64,000 bases of DNA from Chlamydomonas reinhardtii (GCF_000002595.2 NC_057015.1:8611084-8675083); one strand, 5' to 3'; shown: positions 1 to 11,737, counted from the stretch's first letter. A program made the numbers and translations. Notes: generated by a model not told the origin, from the sequence alone.

Positions 1-48
1 TGGCGTCCCGACTTGACACTAGCCTACCTGCTGCTCCGCCTGCCGCAG

Positions 49-1426
49 GCGCGCCCTCCCGCCAGCCCGAGACCGGGCCCGTGGAGGCGGCGCTGCGCGG
101 GCTGGGCTTTGACCGCGTTGACCGACTGGAGGCACCCGCCACCCTGGACGGGGGTGACGTGCAGGTCCGTGCCGCGCTGCCGTACTGGACGGGGGCGGGG
201 AGCGGGAGCGGGAGGGGGTTACATTCGTGATTTTTAAATAAAATAGTGAAGGCGCAGCCGGGAACAGTAGTACAGCAGGCGCAGGGGGGGAGGCTGTGAT
301 ACCTGGCGGTGGGGAACTCGTCGGGACCTTGGTTACGCGCGCAGTACGGCGTAATAGGGACCGACGGCACGTTGAGGTGTCGGACAGCGGCAGCAGTTGA
401 TTGCAGCCGCACAGGAGAACGTGTCACGTAGCCGTAATGACATTCGCTGTACTCAACCATTCTCAGCCCTCCCAAGCAGTCGCATACTCAAGCGATGTGC
501 GCCTTGTGCTTGTCTGTGACACACCAAACAGATCATGCCGTGGGGTGTGCTGGTTGGCACCAGCCGCCGCACCAACGACGAAGCCGTTGCGCAGCTGCGG
601 AAGCTGCTGGCAGCCGCCGGCGGCCCGCCCGTGTTTGCCTTCTCCGTGTCACAGGCGGCAGCGGCGGCGGGCGACGGCGCCGCCGCCACCCTGCACTTCA
701 AGAGCGTGCTGTCTGCGCTGGTGGGTTAACGAGCGTCAGTTGGAGTTTTGAATGGGGATGGGGAGAGCGACGAAGGGGATAGGGTGGCAGCTACCTGGGT
801 CTGTCCCACGATTTGCGGGATTAGGCGTGGCATTGGGCAAACGACTTGGAGGTCGAGATTGGGCACGCCAGTTGCATGCTCTGCTGTACTAGAGGCTGGC
901 AGCGGCGGCGGCTGTGCTCCACCCTCCTCCACGCCATCGCTACGTCCCAACTCGCGCCGCCTGCACCTGCCGCCGCCGCCTGCACCTGCCGCCGCCGCTC
1001 GCTCGGCACGCACACGCACAGGACCCGCACACGCTGCTGGTGGCGGACACGCCGCTAGGCCGCGCGCTGGCGGACCAAATCGCCGCCGCCGTACCCTCTC
1101 AACCAGACCAGACAGCCATCAAACCAGACCAGGCGCCGCAGCCGCAGCCGCCGCAGCCGCAGCAGCCGTACCTGGCATTAGAATTCGTACCGGATACCAT
1201 CGCCGCCAACGTGCTGTCGCTCAACGAGCACGTGGTGACGCAGGCGGGCCACCCCGCCTCGCAGGCTCGCATCGCGGAGCTGTGTGCGGCACGTGGGCTG
1301 ACGCTGCACACGCTGGGCATGGCAGAGCTGGCCAAGGCGGACGGCGCGCTCACGTGCTGCAGCCTGCTGTTTAAGGGGCCGCCGGGGAGGATGGAGGAGA
1401 CGGAGGAGGGGAAGCAAGGGCGGTAG
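49..1426 (+). CDS. DDAH: Dimethylarginine dimethylaminohydrolase (DDAH), 5'-partial
   Basis: Three exons are visible: 49..164, 532..720 and 1022..1426 (stop TAG). Earlier exons lie left of the window. The reading shows the family hallmarks in order: LDGGDV, then VGTSRRTNDEA, then LHFKS, then NEHVVTQAGHP, and finally KADGALTCCSLLF at the C-terminus. By analogy with human DDAH1, the first Cys of the CC pair is the nucleophile. The enzyme hydrolyses asymmetric methylarginines to citrulline and methylamine. Related amidinotransferase-fold hydrolases (arginine deiminase) are the main alternative, but the CC motif and LHxKS favour DDAH. The last exon carries a Pro/Gln-rich insertion before YLALEF that is absent from animal enzymes. 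The stop is followed by a purine-rich GGA tract. Exon edges are inferred from cag/gt signals and agreeing phase. Confidence 0.83.
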
Positions 1427-2691
1427 GGGAAGGAGCAGGAGGAGGCGGAGGAGGGGAGGAGGAGCAGGGGGAGGAGGCGGAAGCGGAGAAGGGGAGGGAG
1501 GAGCAAGGACTGCAGGAGCAGGGGTTTCATGGTCAGAATGGTGGAGGGGGTGGCCGCGGCTGGTGTTGCGCGCGGGAGTTGCACAGGAAGGCCGGGAGGT
1601 GCGTGTGGGAGCCGAGGAGGGCGATGAGCGGTGCGTAGTGCACATGTGGCCTGCTGGGAGCAAAGCACGGGCGCGAGGAGAGTGTGGTTAAGCTGTGTTG
1701 GCAACGCATGGGGTGATGATGGTGGGTGCAGGCGTGCACGTGAGTGCCTGGCTTGCAAGCGCCCCTGTGCGTGGCTGCCGTGTTTAGGCCATGCGCATGA
1801 TCACTTGACGTTCGCGGCATGGCCTTAAATGTTTTACTCAAGCAGGCAAGCCGGCGGTGCCGTCTAAAGGCAGAGCCAAGCCAGCAGGGCGGTTACAAAA
1901 GGACGTCTGGACGTGGCATGCGGAGGGCTTGACACTGAATCAGCACAGTGTCCTGCATCTGGGAGATTGTCACGTTCGGCGTCATTTTAATGACGTGCTA
2001 GGCGGGTGGAAATGAGTATGCTCTGCAACCGTGTCTGGGCCCTTATGTGGCCCACCGCTGTGGACGGACGGTGGGCGGGCGTACTGCGTCGTGCAATCAT
2101 TGCATGCGCTGGGAAGCCGACCTGTCACCACTGACACTGTCCGGTCATGATATCGTCTGGTCAAGTTACATAGCACTCATGCAGCCTCCTCCTGCAGCCT
2201 CCTCCACTTCAGCCTTCTTTTACAATCAACACTGCGCGTTACGCATACCGTAATACGTATGGTTCTTAGCCAAGCTACGTGCGCAAGGGCGCAAACGGGC
2301 CAAACTCGGATAACGGGTGTACGGTACTGCAGGGACTCCAAATGTGCTGCCAGGGATACTGTACGTCATCAGTACAGCATAGGATCTCGTCCGGATAAAA
2401 CATACCAACTGCATGAGTATCCACGGGCCGGGCGGTCACACGGCCCCCTCAAAAGCTGGGAAACCGGGAAACTGCGGCACTTTTGCGGGCCCTGCTGCAT
2501 GTTCATAGCTACACCTGAAACGCCTAGCCAGACAGAAGCACGGCCTATGCATGCATCCCGGGTCCAGAGGGCGCCCTTGCCTAGCCCGTCTGTGCATATG
2601 CCGCAGCCCGCACACGGGCTATCGCTGCTGCCCCCTGCCCGCACAACCCAAGCAACGGCTGCCTCGCTTGCCTGATTCTCTAACTGTCAGC
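1427..2691. other. Intergenic, between DDAH and methyltransferase 3' ends
   Basis: Two genes converge here. The first ~130 bases are an A/G-rich tract (GGA repeats) that creates long low-complexity open frames without gene-like character. The remainder holds no frame with recognisable protein similarity. Two TTACA strings (2166-2170 and 2220-2224) are polyadenylation-signal candidates for the minus-strand methyltransferase. Confidence 0.6.
2220..2224 (-). terminator. Candidate polyadenylation signal TGTAA
   Basis: TTACA on the + strand reads TGTAA on the minus strand, the usual Chlamydomonas poly(A) signal. It lies about 470 bases past the stop codon of the minus-strand methyltransferase. 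A second copy is at 2166-2170. Confidence 0.45.
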
Positions 2692-4189
2692 TCATTCCCG
2701 CTTGAAGTTGCGGTACGCCACCACCGCATAGAAGGGGTCTGAGCTGGTGCGCTCGAAGAAGCGGCCCAGAGGCTTGAGCCACTGCGGGAGCGCGCCGCCG
2801 CTGCCTGCCGCTGATGAGGCGCTGCCAGCAGCCTGCAGCAAACAAGCGCAGCAATGCAGCGGGAAGGGGCGGGGATAGATGGCATTCGTAGGCTGTGTGC
2901 GTGACCTGGAATGCATGGTCTGGGCATGTTTGTGCATATGGGAATGGGCTTGTGAGAGACAAGGTGGGGGATGGAGGACGCCACGGCGCCACGTGGCCAT
3001 TACTCGGCTGTCGGTGCGTGTGTGATTTACCCCAGCTAGCCCTACAAAATACGGAGAGCGACATCGCCCCTTACGCGCATGCGTACCCGGCATTCCCCTG
3101 TTGCGTCACCCGTACTGTATAATATCAGAAAATGCATCCTTTCTGTAAAAATGCTAGTTTGCCCCTCCCCCCGCACCTTGGGTACCTCCATCAGCACCTC
3201 CGGCGCCGTGAACCCGGCCACAGCCTGGATGTTTGCAATACACCGGCATGCAGCATCGTACATGGATGCGGTCAGCATGCCAGGGTGAAAGCAAAGAAGC
3301 AACTTGCACCCGATAGCGGCGGGGACCCTCCTCCCCACTGTCTAGGTAGCATACAAGTGTGTCCACACCCACACCCACACCCACACCCACACCCACACCC
3401 ACACCTACACCCGCACCCTCACCCCCTGCTCCCACCTGGAAGTACTGCTTCACGAGCTGGCACCGTGCATAGCCCGACGCGTCGCGCCATGCGGAAATCG
3501 CCTGCTTATGCACCGTACCCAGTGTGTGGGAAGTGGCCAAGGTCAGCAGGCCCGCCCACAGGCGATGAGAGCTGGGCCCAAGCAAGGCACATTTAGGGAC
3601 CACTCCAGCCTCCAGGGCATGGCATGGGCGGCCCGCCGGAACAGCGAAAGTGAGCGGCAAGCGGCATGCAAATGCCTATCAGGCTATCAGCCGTAATCAG
3701 CATGAGGATCGCACCTTGGTGTAGAACAGGCGGTTTGAGAAGGTGATGATGAAGACGCCGCCGGGCTTGAGCACCCGGTACACCTCGGCAAACACACGCT
3801 CCGGCTGCTGCAGGTACTGCACACTGTTGTGTGTATGCATGTGGGAGGAGGGGGCCATAGGGGAGGTGAATGTGTGGGACGGTCAGCACTGGGAAGGTTG
3901 GGAGCAGATGGCGGAAGGTTGGAAGGGGAAAGTCGGATGGGGGGCGGCAGCTTCTATCCACAGCCATTTCCTCGGAGGCCTTCAGATGCCCCCAGCCACC
4001 TTGCGTGGTGTCAGCATACGCACGCCCCCACGCACACAGTCCTCACAGTCACACGCCCCCACGTGCACGCCCACTGCTCCCCGCTGCCCCAGGTCCCCAC
4101 ACGCCCTCGCACGCGCCCAGGCCCCCAGGCCCCCCTCAGCGCCCCGCGCTGGTTCTCGGTTTTGTTACAATTAAGAATGTGAGTAAACT

Positions 4190-4275
<86 letters not shown>

Positions 4276-5488
4276 CCTCCCCCGCACGGCCCCCCAGGCC
4301 CCCCACACCCACCTGACGCAGCACAGCACGGCGTCGAAGCTCTGGTCCGCCGCCGCCCAGCCGTCCGGGCTGGCGTTGAGGTTGCGCACGAAGAACGAGT
4401 CCAGGCGCGGGTTGCGGGCCAGCTCCGCCGCGTTCATGCCGTGCCCCACCACCTGATGCGGGCGGTATGGTAGCGTGGCGGGCCGATCTGGGTGGTGCAT
4501 GGGGCCTTGGTAGCCAACGCATGGCATACCTGCTCCCACCCTTTCGCAGCCACTTCCGATCCTAATCCTCTTTGGTATGAAGGCTTGCACCCGTGCGTGC
4601 AAACGCGCATTTGCATACCTGCGCGCACGCACATCCGCACTCCCACGCGCCCGCACCCGTACCCGCACCCGCACTGCCGCACACCTTGCTGTAGGTGACG
4701 TCCTGCGGCAGGTGTGACACCCAGCTGCTGCACAGGTCCTGCAAGGCGTGCGGCCAGGGTGGGCACCGCGTAACTCGGGGGCGGCGGGGAGGGGAGCAGG
4801 AGGGGCACGTAGACGCAGCCATACAAAAGCCCTTTCGTGCAACACTGCATTGGCATGCCACTCTAGTATAAGACTTCCCACACCCATACCGTGTCAGTGC
4901 ACTGCTTTCAACCACCAGCGCCTGCCCTGAGCATCACTGTTCACGACGGCCTTGTGCCGCCCTTCACCCCGCGCCCCACACCCCCGCCCCAACCTCCCAC
5001 CTCTTGCCCCGTACCCCGTACATAATCTAGCTGTCTCATCACTCACCAGCACGGCGCCGCCCTCGGGGATACGCTGCCGGTACAGCTCCGTGACCTGGTC
5101 CAGGAAGCCGTCATCCACGTGCTTGACCAGTCGCGGCACGTCGTAGAAGCCCCGGTCATCGCCCGTGTCGAGCTTGGTGCGCTCGGGGCCCGTCAGCACT
5201 TGACGCAGCACGGCTCCGCCCCCGCCCTCCGCGGCGGCCGCCACGGGGGTCAAGTTCCGCCGGCGCTGGGGCAGCCAGCGGCCTGCGTGGCTGCGTCGGG
5301 GCCGGACACGCAAGCGAGGGCGCTGCTTAGTCCGGCGCGAGGACTCAGGGGTTTCAGGGGTCCCTGGATTCCACGAGAGCTTCTATTGCGTATTGATAGC
5401 TCGCTTACACGGCGCGCGCGGCTGTCCGCGAGCAGCACGCTGAGGGTGTTGCACTTGCAGATCTAGTGCTGGACAGTGACTGACGCAT
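2692..5488 (-). CDS. Chloroplast-targeted class I SAM-dependent methyltransferase
   Basis: Eight exons, 293 aa: 5488..5409, 5290..5047, 4738..4685, 4452..4313, 3823..3715, 3501..3436, 3224..3177, 2832..2692. The N-terminus (MRQSLSSTRSASATPSA) is Ser/Ala/Arg-rich and lacks acids for its first ~25 residues, like a plastid transit peptide. This ATG was chosen because the exon 2 frame has no ATG of its own and the 5408/5291 intron joins them in phase. Methyltransferase landmarks: motif I region GGAVLDLCSSWVSHLP (~104-119), GHGMNAAEL (~129), SFDAVLCCVSVQYL (~165-179) and LKPGGVFIITFSNRLF (~192-207). Similar unassigned Methyltransf_11-type proteins occur in plants and algae. The substrate cannot be told from sequence. 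Intron 4 holds an 83-base (CA)n run and intron 6 a CCACAC array. It is head-to-head with the gene at 5644. Confidence 0.87.
3363..3410. repeat. CCACAC hexanucleotide array (intronic)
   Basis: About eight near-perfect copies of a CCACAC-type unit lie in intron 6 of the minus-strand methyltransferase, just outside the exon at 3436-3501. No coding role is evident. Confidence 0.9.
4191..4273. repeat. (CA)n microsatellite, about 41 units
   Basis: A pure CA dinucleotide run of about 83 bases lies in intron 4 of the methyltransferase gene, ending about 40 bases from the exon 4 donor at 4312. His/Thr or Val/Cys repeat frames across it are artefacts. Confidence 0.95.
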
Positions 5489-5643
5489 GTTTAATGTATT
5501 TTCTACCTGGAAGTGTACTATTTGCGACCATTTGCACCTGAAGCTTTCTCCGCCCGGCGTCTCATGCCAGCGTGGATCCAGGCGTGTTGTTTAGTCTCGT
5601 GGGGACAGTCCCGTATGATGTTGTAGAAACCAACACAAGCAAC
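5489..5643. promoter_or_regulatory. Short bidirectional promoter region
   Basis: Only 155 bases separate the ATG of the minus-strand methyltransferase (5488) from the ATG of the plus-strand secreted protein (5644). Both promoters and both 5' leaders must fit in or overlap this interval. No clear TATA box is visible. Confidence 0.55.
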
Positions 5644-8600
5644 ATGGATACCCGAAGGGGCTTAGCGCTTCTTCTCATAGCGTGCATTGTTGGCACACAC
5701 GTTGAAAAGGCGCAGGCCTTCTCTTTCTCAGACGCCATAGGTGGATGGTTTCAAAAGCAGCTCATCAGAGGTGCGCGACGCTGATCGAAGTGGTAACCTC
5801 AAGTGTGGCATGGCAGTGACCGATCCTTTTGCTTGTCTGTCCCGCAGCTTTCGTTTACGCGGCTGGCAAGCTGCGACTGGTGCCTTCAGCACTAGGAGAC
5901 GCACTTGAAAAGCTGAAACAGCGGCGCTTAACCTTCGGGGACACACTGGGGGCAGACCGTCTTACGAAGCTCAAGGAGTGGACCAGTTACTCGGGCCTCT
6001 ACCGCGGCATCCCCGCCCTGGTCAACGATGTCGTCAAGCACCGTGCGTGAGTTGAACGCGACAGCATGGGGTGGAGGACACGGTGCAGCAGTCTGCGGGA
6101 TTCGAGTGCGGGACAAGGGCGGCGTTGGGACGTTCGTTGGGACGTTCGCCTCGTTCGTACGTGCGTGCGTGCCCACTAACCCTATGCAGCGCATCCCACG
6201 TGTGACTCGGCCACCCCCGCTATGCCGTGTCTACCATTCCGTTTGGCGTCTATGACGGTCCTCTAGTTGCCAACCAATCGATCACCTATCTGCATGCACG
6301 TAACGCCCCTCGCGGTAACGGCACACCAATACCGTACAGCAAACTGCGCTAGCCCCATTGTGCGTATCTTCATTACGACATCACATGTCATGCGACTCAC
6401 TTTTCGTGCGGCAAATGCCCATCCAACTCGCACAGTCTTGCCATGGAGATTTGGAGCGACTACACGACAGTGCTGCAGAAGGCGCAGCAGCGGCACCCCG
6501 ATGCTAAGGGTGTGTCAACGGGCCGCGTTGACTCACCGAGTTGAGGGCTAGCGGGCGTGGGTCCTGCCCGCGCTGGCGTAGGGTTTCGCAGCCACATTCA
6601 GGTGGCTGACTGGGCCTGGTGCCAGCTATGTGCTGGCTGTGGACGTGGCCCGGCGTTGCGAGTTTGGGGCCGTCCTGAAATCCTAGGTGCCTGGCATGGA
6701 CCCCACACGTGTTGTGGAAATGCACTGAGATCAGCCGTGTGCTTGAGGCGCCCGTGGCTTCCAGTCAACATGTCCCACGTGCCGGACTATTGTTTATGGC
6801 TGCGCATGGACGCCAGCATAGCAGCTGCCGCAAACTCCAGTTTGCGCAGGCTGCCGCGCTTCTAGGTTCTCACCACCTGCCTTGAGCGTTTGCGACGGTG
6901 ACATGCATCCTCTGCGAAACCCGTGCAGGCGGCGCGCCCGAGCTGATGACTGAGGAGAAGGATGAGGTGATGAAGTGGGTGCGGCGTTCGCTGGAGAAGG
7001 CTAAGAAGTCATTCAAGGTGAGTGGGCCTCACGCGGCCACACGCCTCACCGCGCTGCAGGCTGCTGCGGTCACGCAACGGCAGCATGTGTTATTGCAAAC
7101 ATGGATTCATACACACGCTGCAGCACACTTGCCTCCACCTCTCCGGTGCCCACCGCAAGTACGCCAGCCTCGTCCCAGACTACTTGTGTTGACTGCTATC
7201 CAGTTTACTAAAGATAATTCAGTCTCTAGTCATACAAGTGACACCGCCCCGCTCCTCATGGATATGTCACCGACGCCGCTCCCAGTCTAGTACTGCTCTT
7301 CCACGCCACGCAGTTCTCAAAATTGGTGCAGGCGAAAGCCCCACACACATGTAACAGCACATCCCTATCGTCTGTAGGGCAAACACCAATGTGTCTTAGT
7401 GTACATTGCGGGGCACAGCACTTGGCTGCCTGCCAAGCCTTGGTGGCACACACTCTCAAGCTCGTCTCCTCCCGCTGCCCGGAAGAGTGGGTCGCCCCAC
7501 ACACAGAACCTCTTCCTCGCGCGCCTTAGCCCTCGTGCATCTCGCATGTTTGACCCCCTCCTTGATGCTGTGTTGGCGTCACCATGCCTCTCGGAATCCG
7601 TACCCATGCATGCATCACAACCCAGTGCACTCCCACAAACGCCGTGTCACACGAACACATTGCCTTTGCCAGCTGTCAACACACATTGCGGACCACCACC
7701 ATGGTACGTGCAGTAGCGCGCCGACATACCACACGGCGCGGCCCGCATCCGCGCGCCGTACCCACCCTTATGCTTCTTCTACCCCACTCCGAACACACCC
7801 CTTAACTCCTAACCCACTTCTCTTTCGTGTATGCATCCATCATTGTCCGCTCCACTCATCCCCCGCCCTTGCCTCTCGCCCCAGCCAGCAAGCCTCAGAA
7901 ACACCTCCACTCCCACCGCATCGCTCCGCACCTACTCCTGCCTGCGTACGTATTCCTGTACTGTACTCCCCACACAAAACACACACACGCCTACCTCCGC
8001 CCACCCTCTCAGGGCGGTCCCATCTCCCGGCTGGTCACGGAGCTGCTGGCCGAGATCAAGGCCGACCCCAACTTCATCAACGACCTCCTGGCCGAGCTCT
8101 TCCCCGGCTCCATCACGCCCTCCAACGCCATCGGTGACAGCGGCGTCGTCAAGATGGGCGACGCAGCCTCCGCCAGCACCGGCAGCGGAGTGCAGGGCGC
8201 AGGAGCAGGCGCAGAGGGCGGCGGCGTGCAGGGCAGCTTCAGCTTCCACGTCAGTGTGTCGGGCGCGGACGGCGGGCCCCCGCCGCCCGAGTTCGCGGAG
8301 CTGCTGCGCCGCATCCTGGAGGCCATCGGGTGAGGGTCGTGACGGCGTGGCGGTGGTGGCCTGGCATGGTGGCGGGGACTTGGGTTGGCGGCGTGGTGAC
8401 GGCTGGGGCGCTGCGAGGGGTCAGCAGCGGGAGTAGCTGGTGGCTGCCGCTGCGTGGTGCACCCCGCCACAGTAGAGCCCGCTGCGGCAAGCACGCCCTT
8501 GTGCCCATGAGTGGCCGCGACCGCCCGGCACCCGTGCGACTGTGCGCAGCTATGTCGGCGGGCGCTACTTGTTGCCCGCACTGGCCTGCACTGGCCCGCC

Positions 8601-8874
8601 CACCTGCCCGCCTGCCTGCCCACCCGCTGATCGCTTGCTCTCACAAGCCGCGCCGCCCTGCCATCTGCACCCTCCGCCGCACTTGCTGCCGCCGCCGCCC
8701 CGCAGAGATGCCTGGAACGACGACAGCCAGCCGGCGCTGCCTGGCGGCGCCCACGCCGCCAACGGCACCACCATTGGCGGCGCCGCCAAGAAGAGCAGCG
8801 GCAAGAAGAAGTCCTCCGGCAAGAAGAAGGCGGCCAGCAAGCCCAAGTCCGAGGCCACGGCCGCGGAGCTGTAA
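5644..8874 (+). CDS. Unrecognised secreted protein with Lys-rich tail
   Basis: Six exons, 324 aa: 5644..5770, 5848..6046, 6436..6509, 6929..7017, 8013..8329, 8706..8874. Residues 1-25 form a classic signal peptide (hydrophobic core LALLLIACIVG, AQA before the likely cleavage site). The middle is helical and charged (LKQRRLTFGDTLG, TEEKDEVMKWVRRSLEKAKKS, LVTELLAEIKADPNFINDLL). Then comes a Gly/Ala-rich linker (~225-245). The C-terminus has two KKSSGKKK repeats followed by KPKSEATAAEL. Exon 3 is supported by a GTGAGT donor at 6047 and the only phase-compatible acceptor before MEIWSDYTTVLQKAQQ. If the stop at 8331 were used instead of the 8330 donor, the protein would lose its Lys-rich tail. No family is recognised. 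It likely enters the secretory pathway or a membrane-bound compartment. Confidence 0.75.
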
Positions 8875-9571
8875 GCGGCAGGCACCCCGGGCTGCTGCCG
8901 ATGACGCCGAGCGATGGCCGAGGGACTGCAATACATGCTGCAGGGCGCCCAATGCCTGCGGCTGCTGCCGCTGCCGCTGCAGCAGCGGCAGCTGGCAGCC
9001 CCAACTCCTGCTTCCGGGCAGCTGGAGTCGCGCGCGAGAGCTGTGGGTTTGGCTGATTGGCAGGCTGGTGGCTGGCTGGCAGTCGTTGGCGGGCGAGGTG
9101 GCACATCGGGGCCCGCACGCCCCCTCTCTACGGACGTTGCATCAAGTACGAAGAACTGCTGAAGCACATTGTCGGACCGCACGAGCGCTGTAAAACTGTT
9201 TCATTCAGACAAAGCTGTACTGTGCCATGGGGTAGCACAAGCTGTTTGGGGACGCGCTTGGTGGCGCGGCTGGCAAGACTGAGGCCCTGTGCGCTGCGGG
9301 TCCTTTCTTGCCGTACACTGCCGCTACCGGGTGGGCACACCGTGCAGCCATTCGCTCCAGCGGTTGGCCCGCAAGGGGCGCCCACCGTTGTAGGACACCA
9401 AAGCACGCCCCCAAGACGTGACCAAAATTGCTACTGCTACTGCTGCTAGCTCCGCGGCAGCTCTGAGCTGCTGCCGCCGCTGCTGCTACCGCCACAGCTG
9501 AAATGTTTGCTTCACATCACTGCGCCCCCCCCCCGACCTGTCCCTGGTCAGTGAAACACGCAGCCACACGC
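8875..9571. other. Convergent 3' flanks, no gene seen
   Basis: This stretch lies between the stop of the secreted-protein gene (+) and the stop of the TsaE gene (-). It is rich in CTG/GCTGCTACTGC short repeats that give spurious Ala/Cys frames. Apart from a TGTAA signal at 9189, nothing is supported. Confidence 0.6.
9189..9193 (+). terminator. Candidate polyadenylation signal TGTAA
   Basis: TGTAA lies about 315 bases after the stop codon at 8874, in the expected orientation for the plus-strand secreted-protein gene. Confidence 0.5.
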
Positions 9572-10606
9572 TTATTCAGCGCCGCCGCTGCCACCGCAAA
9601 CGCCTGCCGCCGCGCCCGCCGCTACACCGCTGCTGCCGTTGCTGGCTGCCACCGCCGCCGTCTCTGACTCCTGGTAGTTGAGCACCACAAGGCCCTCGCA
9701 GGCGTGACTGTGCGCGGCGATGTAGCTCATGATTCGTCGCGCGCGACCCTCCCAGTAGCTGCCGAAGGGTGTCAGCGTCACGATTCGCGGCCGGCGGTCC
9801 GTGAACTCCTCCAGCTCCTGCTCCGTGTCCACATCGCTGTAGGCCGAGTCGGTTGCCACGAATGAGCTCTCGCTGTCGCTGTCATAGCTGTCGCTAACCG
9901 CGAAGGCGCGCCCGCGCGGCGCCTTGCGGCTGCGGCGGATGCCGAGCGATGGCAGCACCAGCGCGCCTGGGAAGTCGCCGCTGCCGGCGCTGCTTGCGGA
10001 CTGGGGCGGTAGCTCCGGCAGCTCATCAACCACCTCGATGTTGACCGCCAGGTACTCGCCAGGCAGTACCGGCAGGCGCTCGGGCCACTCCATCAGGCAC
10101 ACAGCGCGGGTGAGCGAGCCCTCCAGGTCGAGCCGGTTGAAGTCCTGGACCGACGCGAGCCGGTAGAAGTCAAAGTGGTGAATCGGCGGTCCCTGGTGCT
10201 CGTCATATGTGTTTTGGAGCAGAAACGTGGGCGAGGGCACCGGCAGAAAGTCATCCTCGGCGACCGCGCGGATGAAAGACCGACTGAACACGCTCTTGCC
10301 AGCTCCCACTGCCCCGAACAGGCAGTAGCAGTCTCCAGCTCGTATGTGAGACGCAAACAGCGCGGCGAGGCAGTCCATGGCTTGCGCGGTGGGCGCGGAC
10401 ACCCGGTGCTCGGTGCCTGGCGCACAAGTAGCTGAGGCGCTTACTGACACTGCCTTCGAGCTTGCTGTGCTGGCGCATCGCTGCAGCTGCCGAGGGATAG
10501 GTTTGGCGACCAGGCAGCGCTGCCGCGCCACCACGAACGCGCGCTGCATATGTCTAAGGCTTCTCGTCCCTAATTTTGGCGGTAAGTGATCACAGTATGG
10601 CTTCAT
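9572..10606 (-). CDS. TSAE: TsaE-type tRNA t6A biosynthesis ATPase, organellar
   Basis: Intronless, 344 aa, ATG at 10606. TsaE (YjeE) is the ATPase that drives the TsaB/D/E complex making threonylcarbamoyl-adenosine 37 in bacterial-type tRNAs. Visible motifs: Walker A GAVGAGKS (98-105), SPTFLLQNTY (125-134), HHFDFYRL (143-150) and MEWPERL (172-178), all diagnostic of the family. Bacterial TsaE is about 150 aa. The extra length here is an Arg/Ser/Ala-rich N-terminal targeting region of ~75 residues, an acidic Ser/Asp-rich insert (~235-265) and an Ala/Gly tail. Met20 (MQRAFVVARQR) is an alternative start that would still give an organellar presequence. Absence of an intron is unusual among its neighbours. 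Confidence 0.92.
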   Translation of the reverse strand: MKPYCDHLPPKLGTRSLRHMQRAFVVARQRCLVAKPIPRQLQRCASTASSKAVSVSASATCAPGTEHRVSAPTAQAMDCLAALFASHIRAGDCYCLFGAVGAGKSVFSRSFIRAVAEDDFLPVPSPTFLLQNTYDEHQGPPIHHFDFYRLASVQDFNRLDLEGSLTRAVCLMEWPERLPVLPGEYLAVNIEVVDELPELPPQSASSAGSGDFPGALVLPSLGIRRSRKAPRGRAFAVSDSYDSDSESSFVATDSAYSDVDTEQELEEFTDRRPRIVTLTPFGSYWEGRARRIMSYIAAHSHACEGLVVLNYQESETAAVAASNGSSGVAAGAAAGVCGGSGGAE

Positions 10607-11737
10607 GCTAGCAGGAGGAAGCTATGGCGTCTCCATCGTGGGCGTTGCGAGGAAAGGGTTCTACGCAGAAAGGCAGGTTGTGTTTGGAGTGCTCTAGTGT
10701 GACGTGTAGGGTTAATCGGCAGTAGTAAGACTGAGGCGGCAACCAGGGGGGCCGAGCAAACATGTTACAAGGCCAATGATAGGCGCGTGCACCCGCGTGT
10801 GCCCAGGTCCCCCTGCTTGGGCTTCCTACGCCATTCTCCTGCAGGGTGCATGCATTATCAACCGATGCAATGTAGCTCAGCATATAGGCCCAAATGCCGC
10901 ATTATGCCGCACGGGCCTACACGGGCGCTTCACGCTAGGCAGTGTCTACGGCGCAGTAGCCAAAGTCGTGTCATGGGCGTCTGCAATCTGCTCACGTTGT
11001 GCAGCCTCCCTGATTTGGCGAGCGTGTATAAAGGTGCCCTACAGTGTATGGTGCGAATTCCGCTACGCGTCCAACGACCGGGGGCAGTCTGCTAGGGTCT
11101 GCTTCACGAGTGCTTGCCAGCTATATCCAGCTATATCCGGTGACATTCCGTAATCTGACGCTGTGTGGTTGTGAATTCCTAGTACAAGGCTACAAGCACG
11201 AGCAGAGGGTGATGAGAAGCAAAGTCCCGAGTGTGGTGGCTGTAATCCCGGCCCACAAACCCCACAAGGCGAGTCAGGGCAAGAGTCGCAACGTAGGTTC
11301 GCGGTTACTGGTGCTGCACCGGGTGCAGAGTGGTGCAGGACTGCAGGTCTCGAAGGTCAGAGCACTTGCACCAAGACGTCGATATTACTTATCAACCCTG
11401 TAACTGACCTACATAGAAGGAATCACTAGTCTCCATCAACAACAAGGAGGTGGCTGCCTTAGGGAGGCAGGAAAAGGGCTGAGCCCTCCCCTCCCGGGTC
11501 GTTATCAACCCAGCCACCTTGACGCGGGCGCCTACTAAGCACACGCCTCTATGTTGGGGGCCTTTGGCATCCCCGCAAATCCGGACGTGGCCGGTTGGGT
11601 GGGGTGCACAGTCCGTGCTAACCCGCAGCTAACAAACTAGGCACGTCACTCGCCGCCAATCGACACGTGCACCCTCAGCCCCACGCCCTGCTAGCGCCGT
11701 TCAGGCTCTCAGCCCGGCCCCGCCGCCGCCGGCGGCC
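10607..11737. other. Intergenic, no gene recognised
   Basis: This lies upstream of TsaE and beyond the 3' end of the Fanzor-like remnant. It is less GC-rich than the genes. Open frames here are short and unlike any family. A 9-base inverted repeat (AGGTGGCTG at 11447, CAGCCACCT at 11511) could form a loose stem. Confidence 0.55.

Noticed and set aside
1378-1560. Glu/Gly-rich extension of the DDAH region
   Set aside because: The stop at 1424-1426 ends the frame. Downstream open frames are products of a purine-rich repeat.
3973-4320. Long His/Thr and Val/Cys open frames
   Set aside because: They simply read through the intronic (CA)n run. The same applies at 22800, 31030, 33160, 34000 and 57570.
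5286-5313. Start of the methyltransferase inside exon 2
   Set aside because: No ATG exists in that frame before the upstream stop. The two-exon start at 5488 gives a proper ATG and a transit peptide.
10871-10889. tRNA-like A-box string TAGCTCAGCATATAGG
   Set aside because: No matching B box or acceptor stem follows within tRNA distance.
11447-11519. AGGTGGCTG/CAGCCACCT pair as transposon ends
   Set aside because: Only nine bases, with no target-site duplication and no related internal structure.
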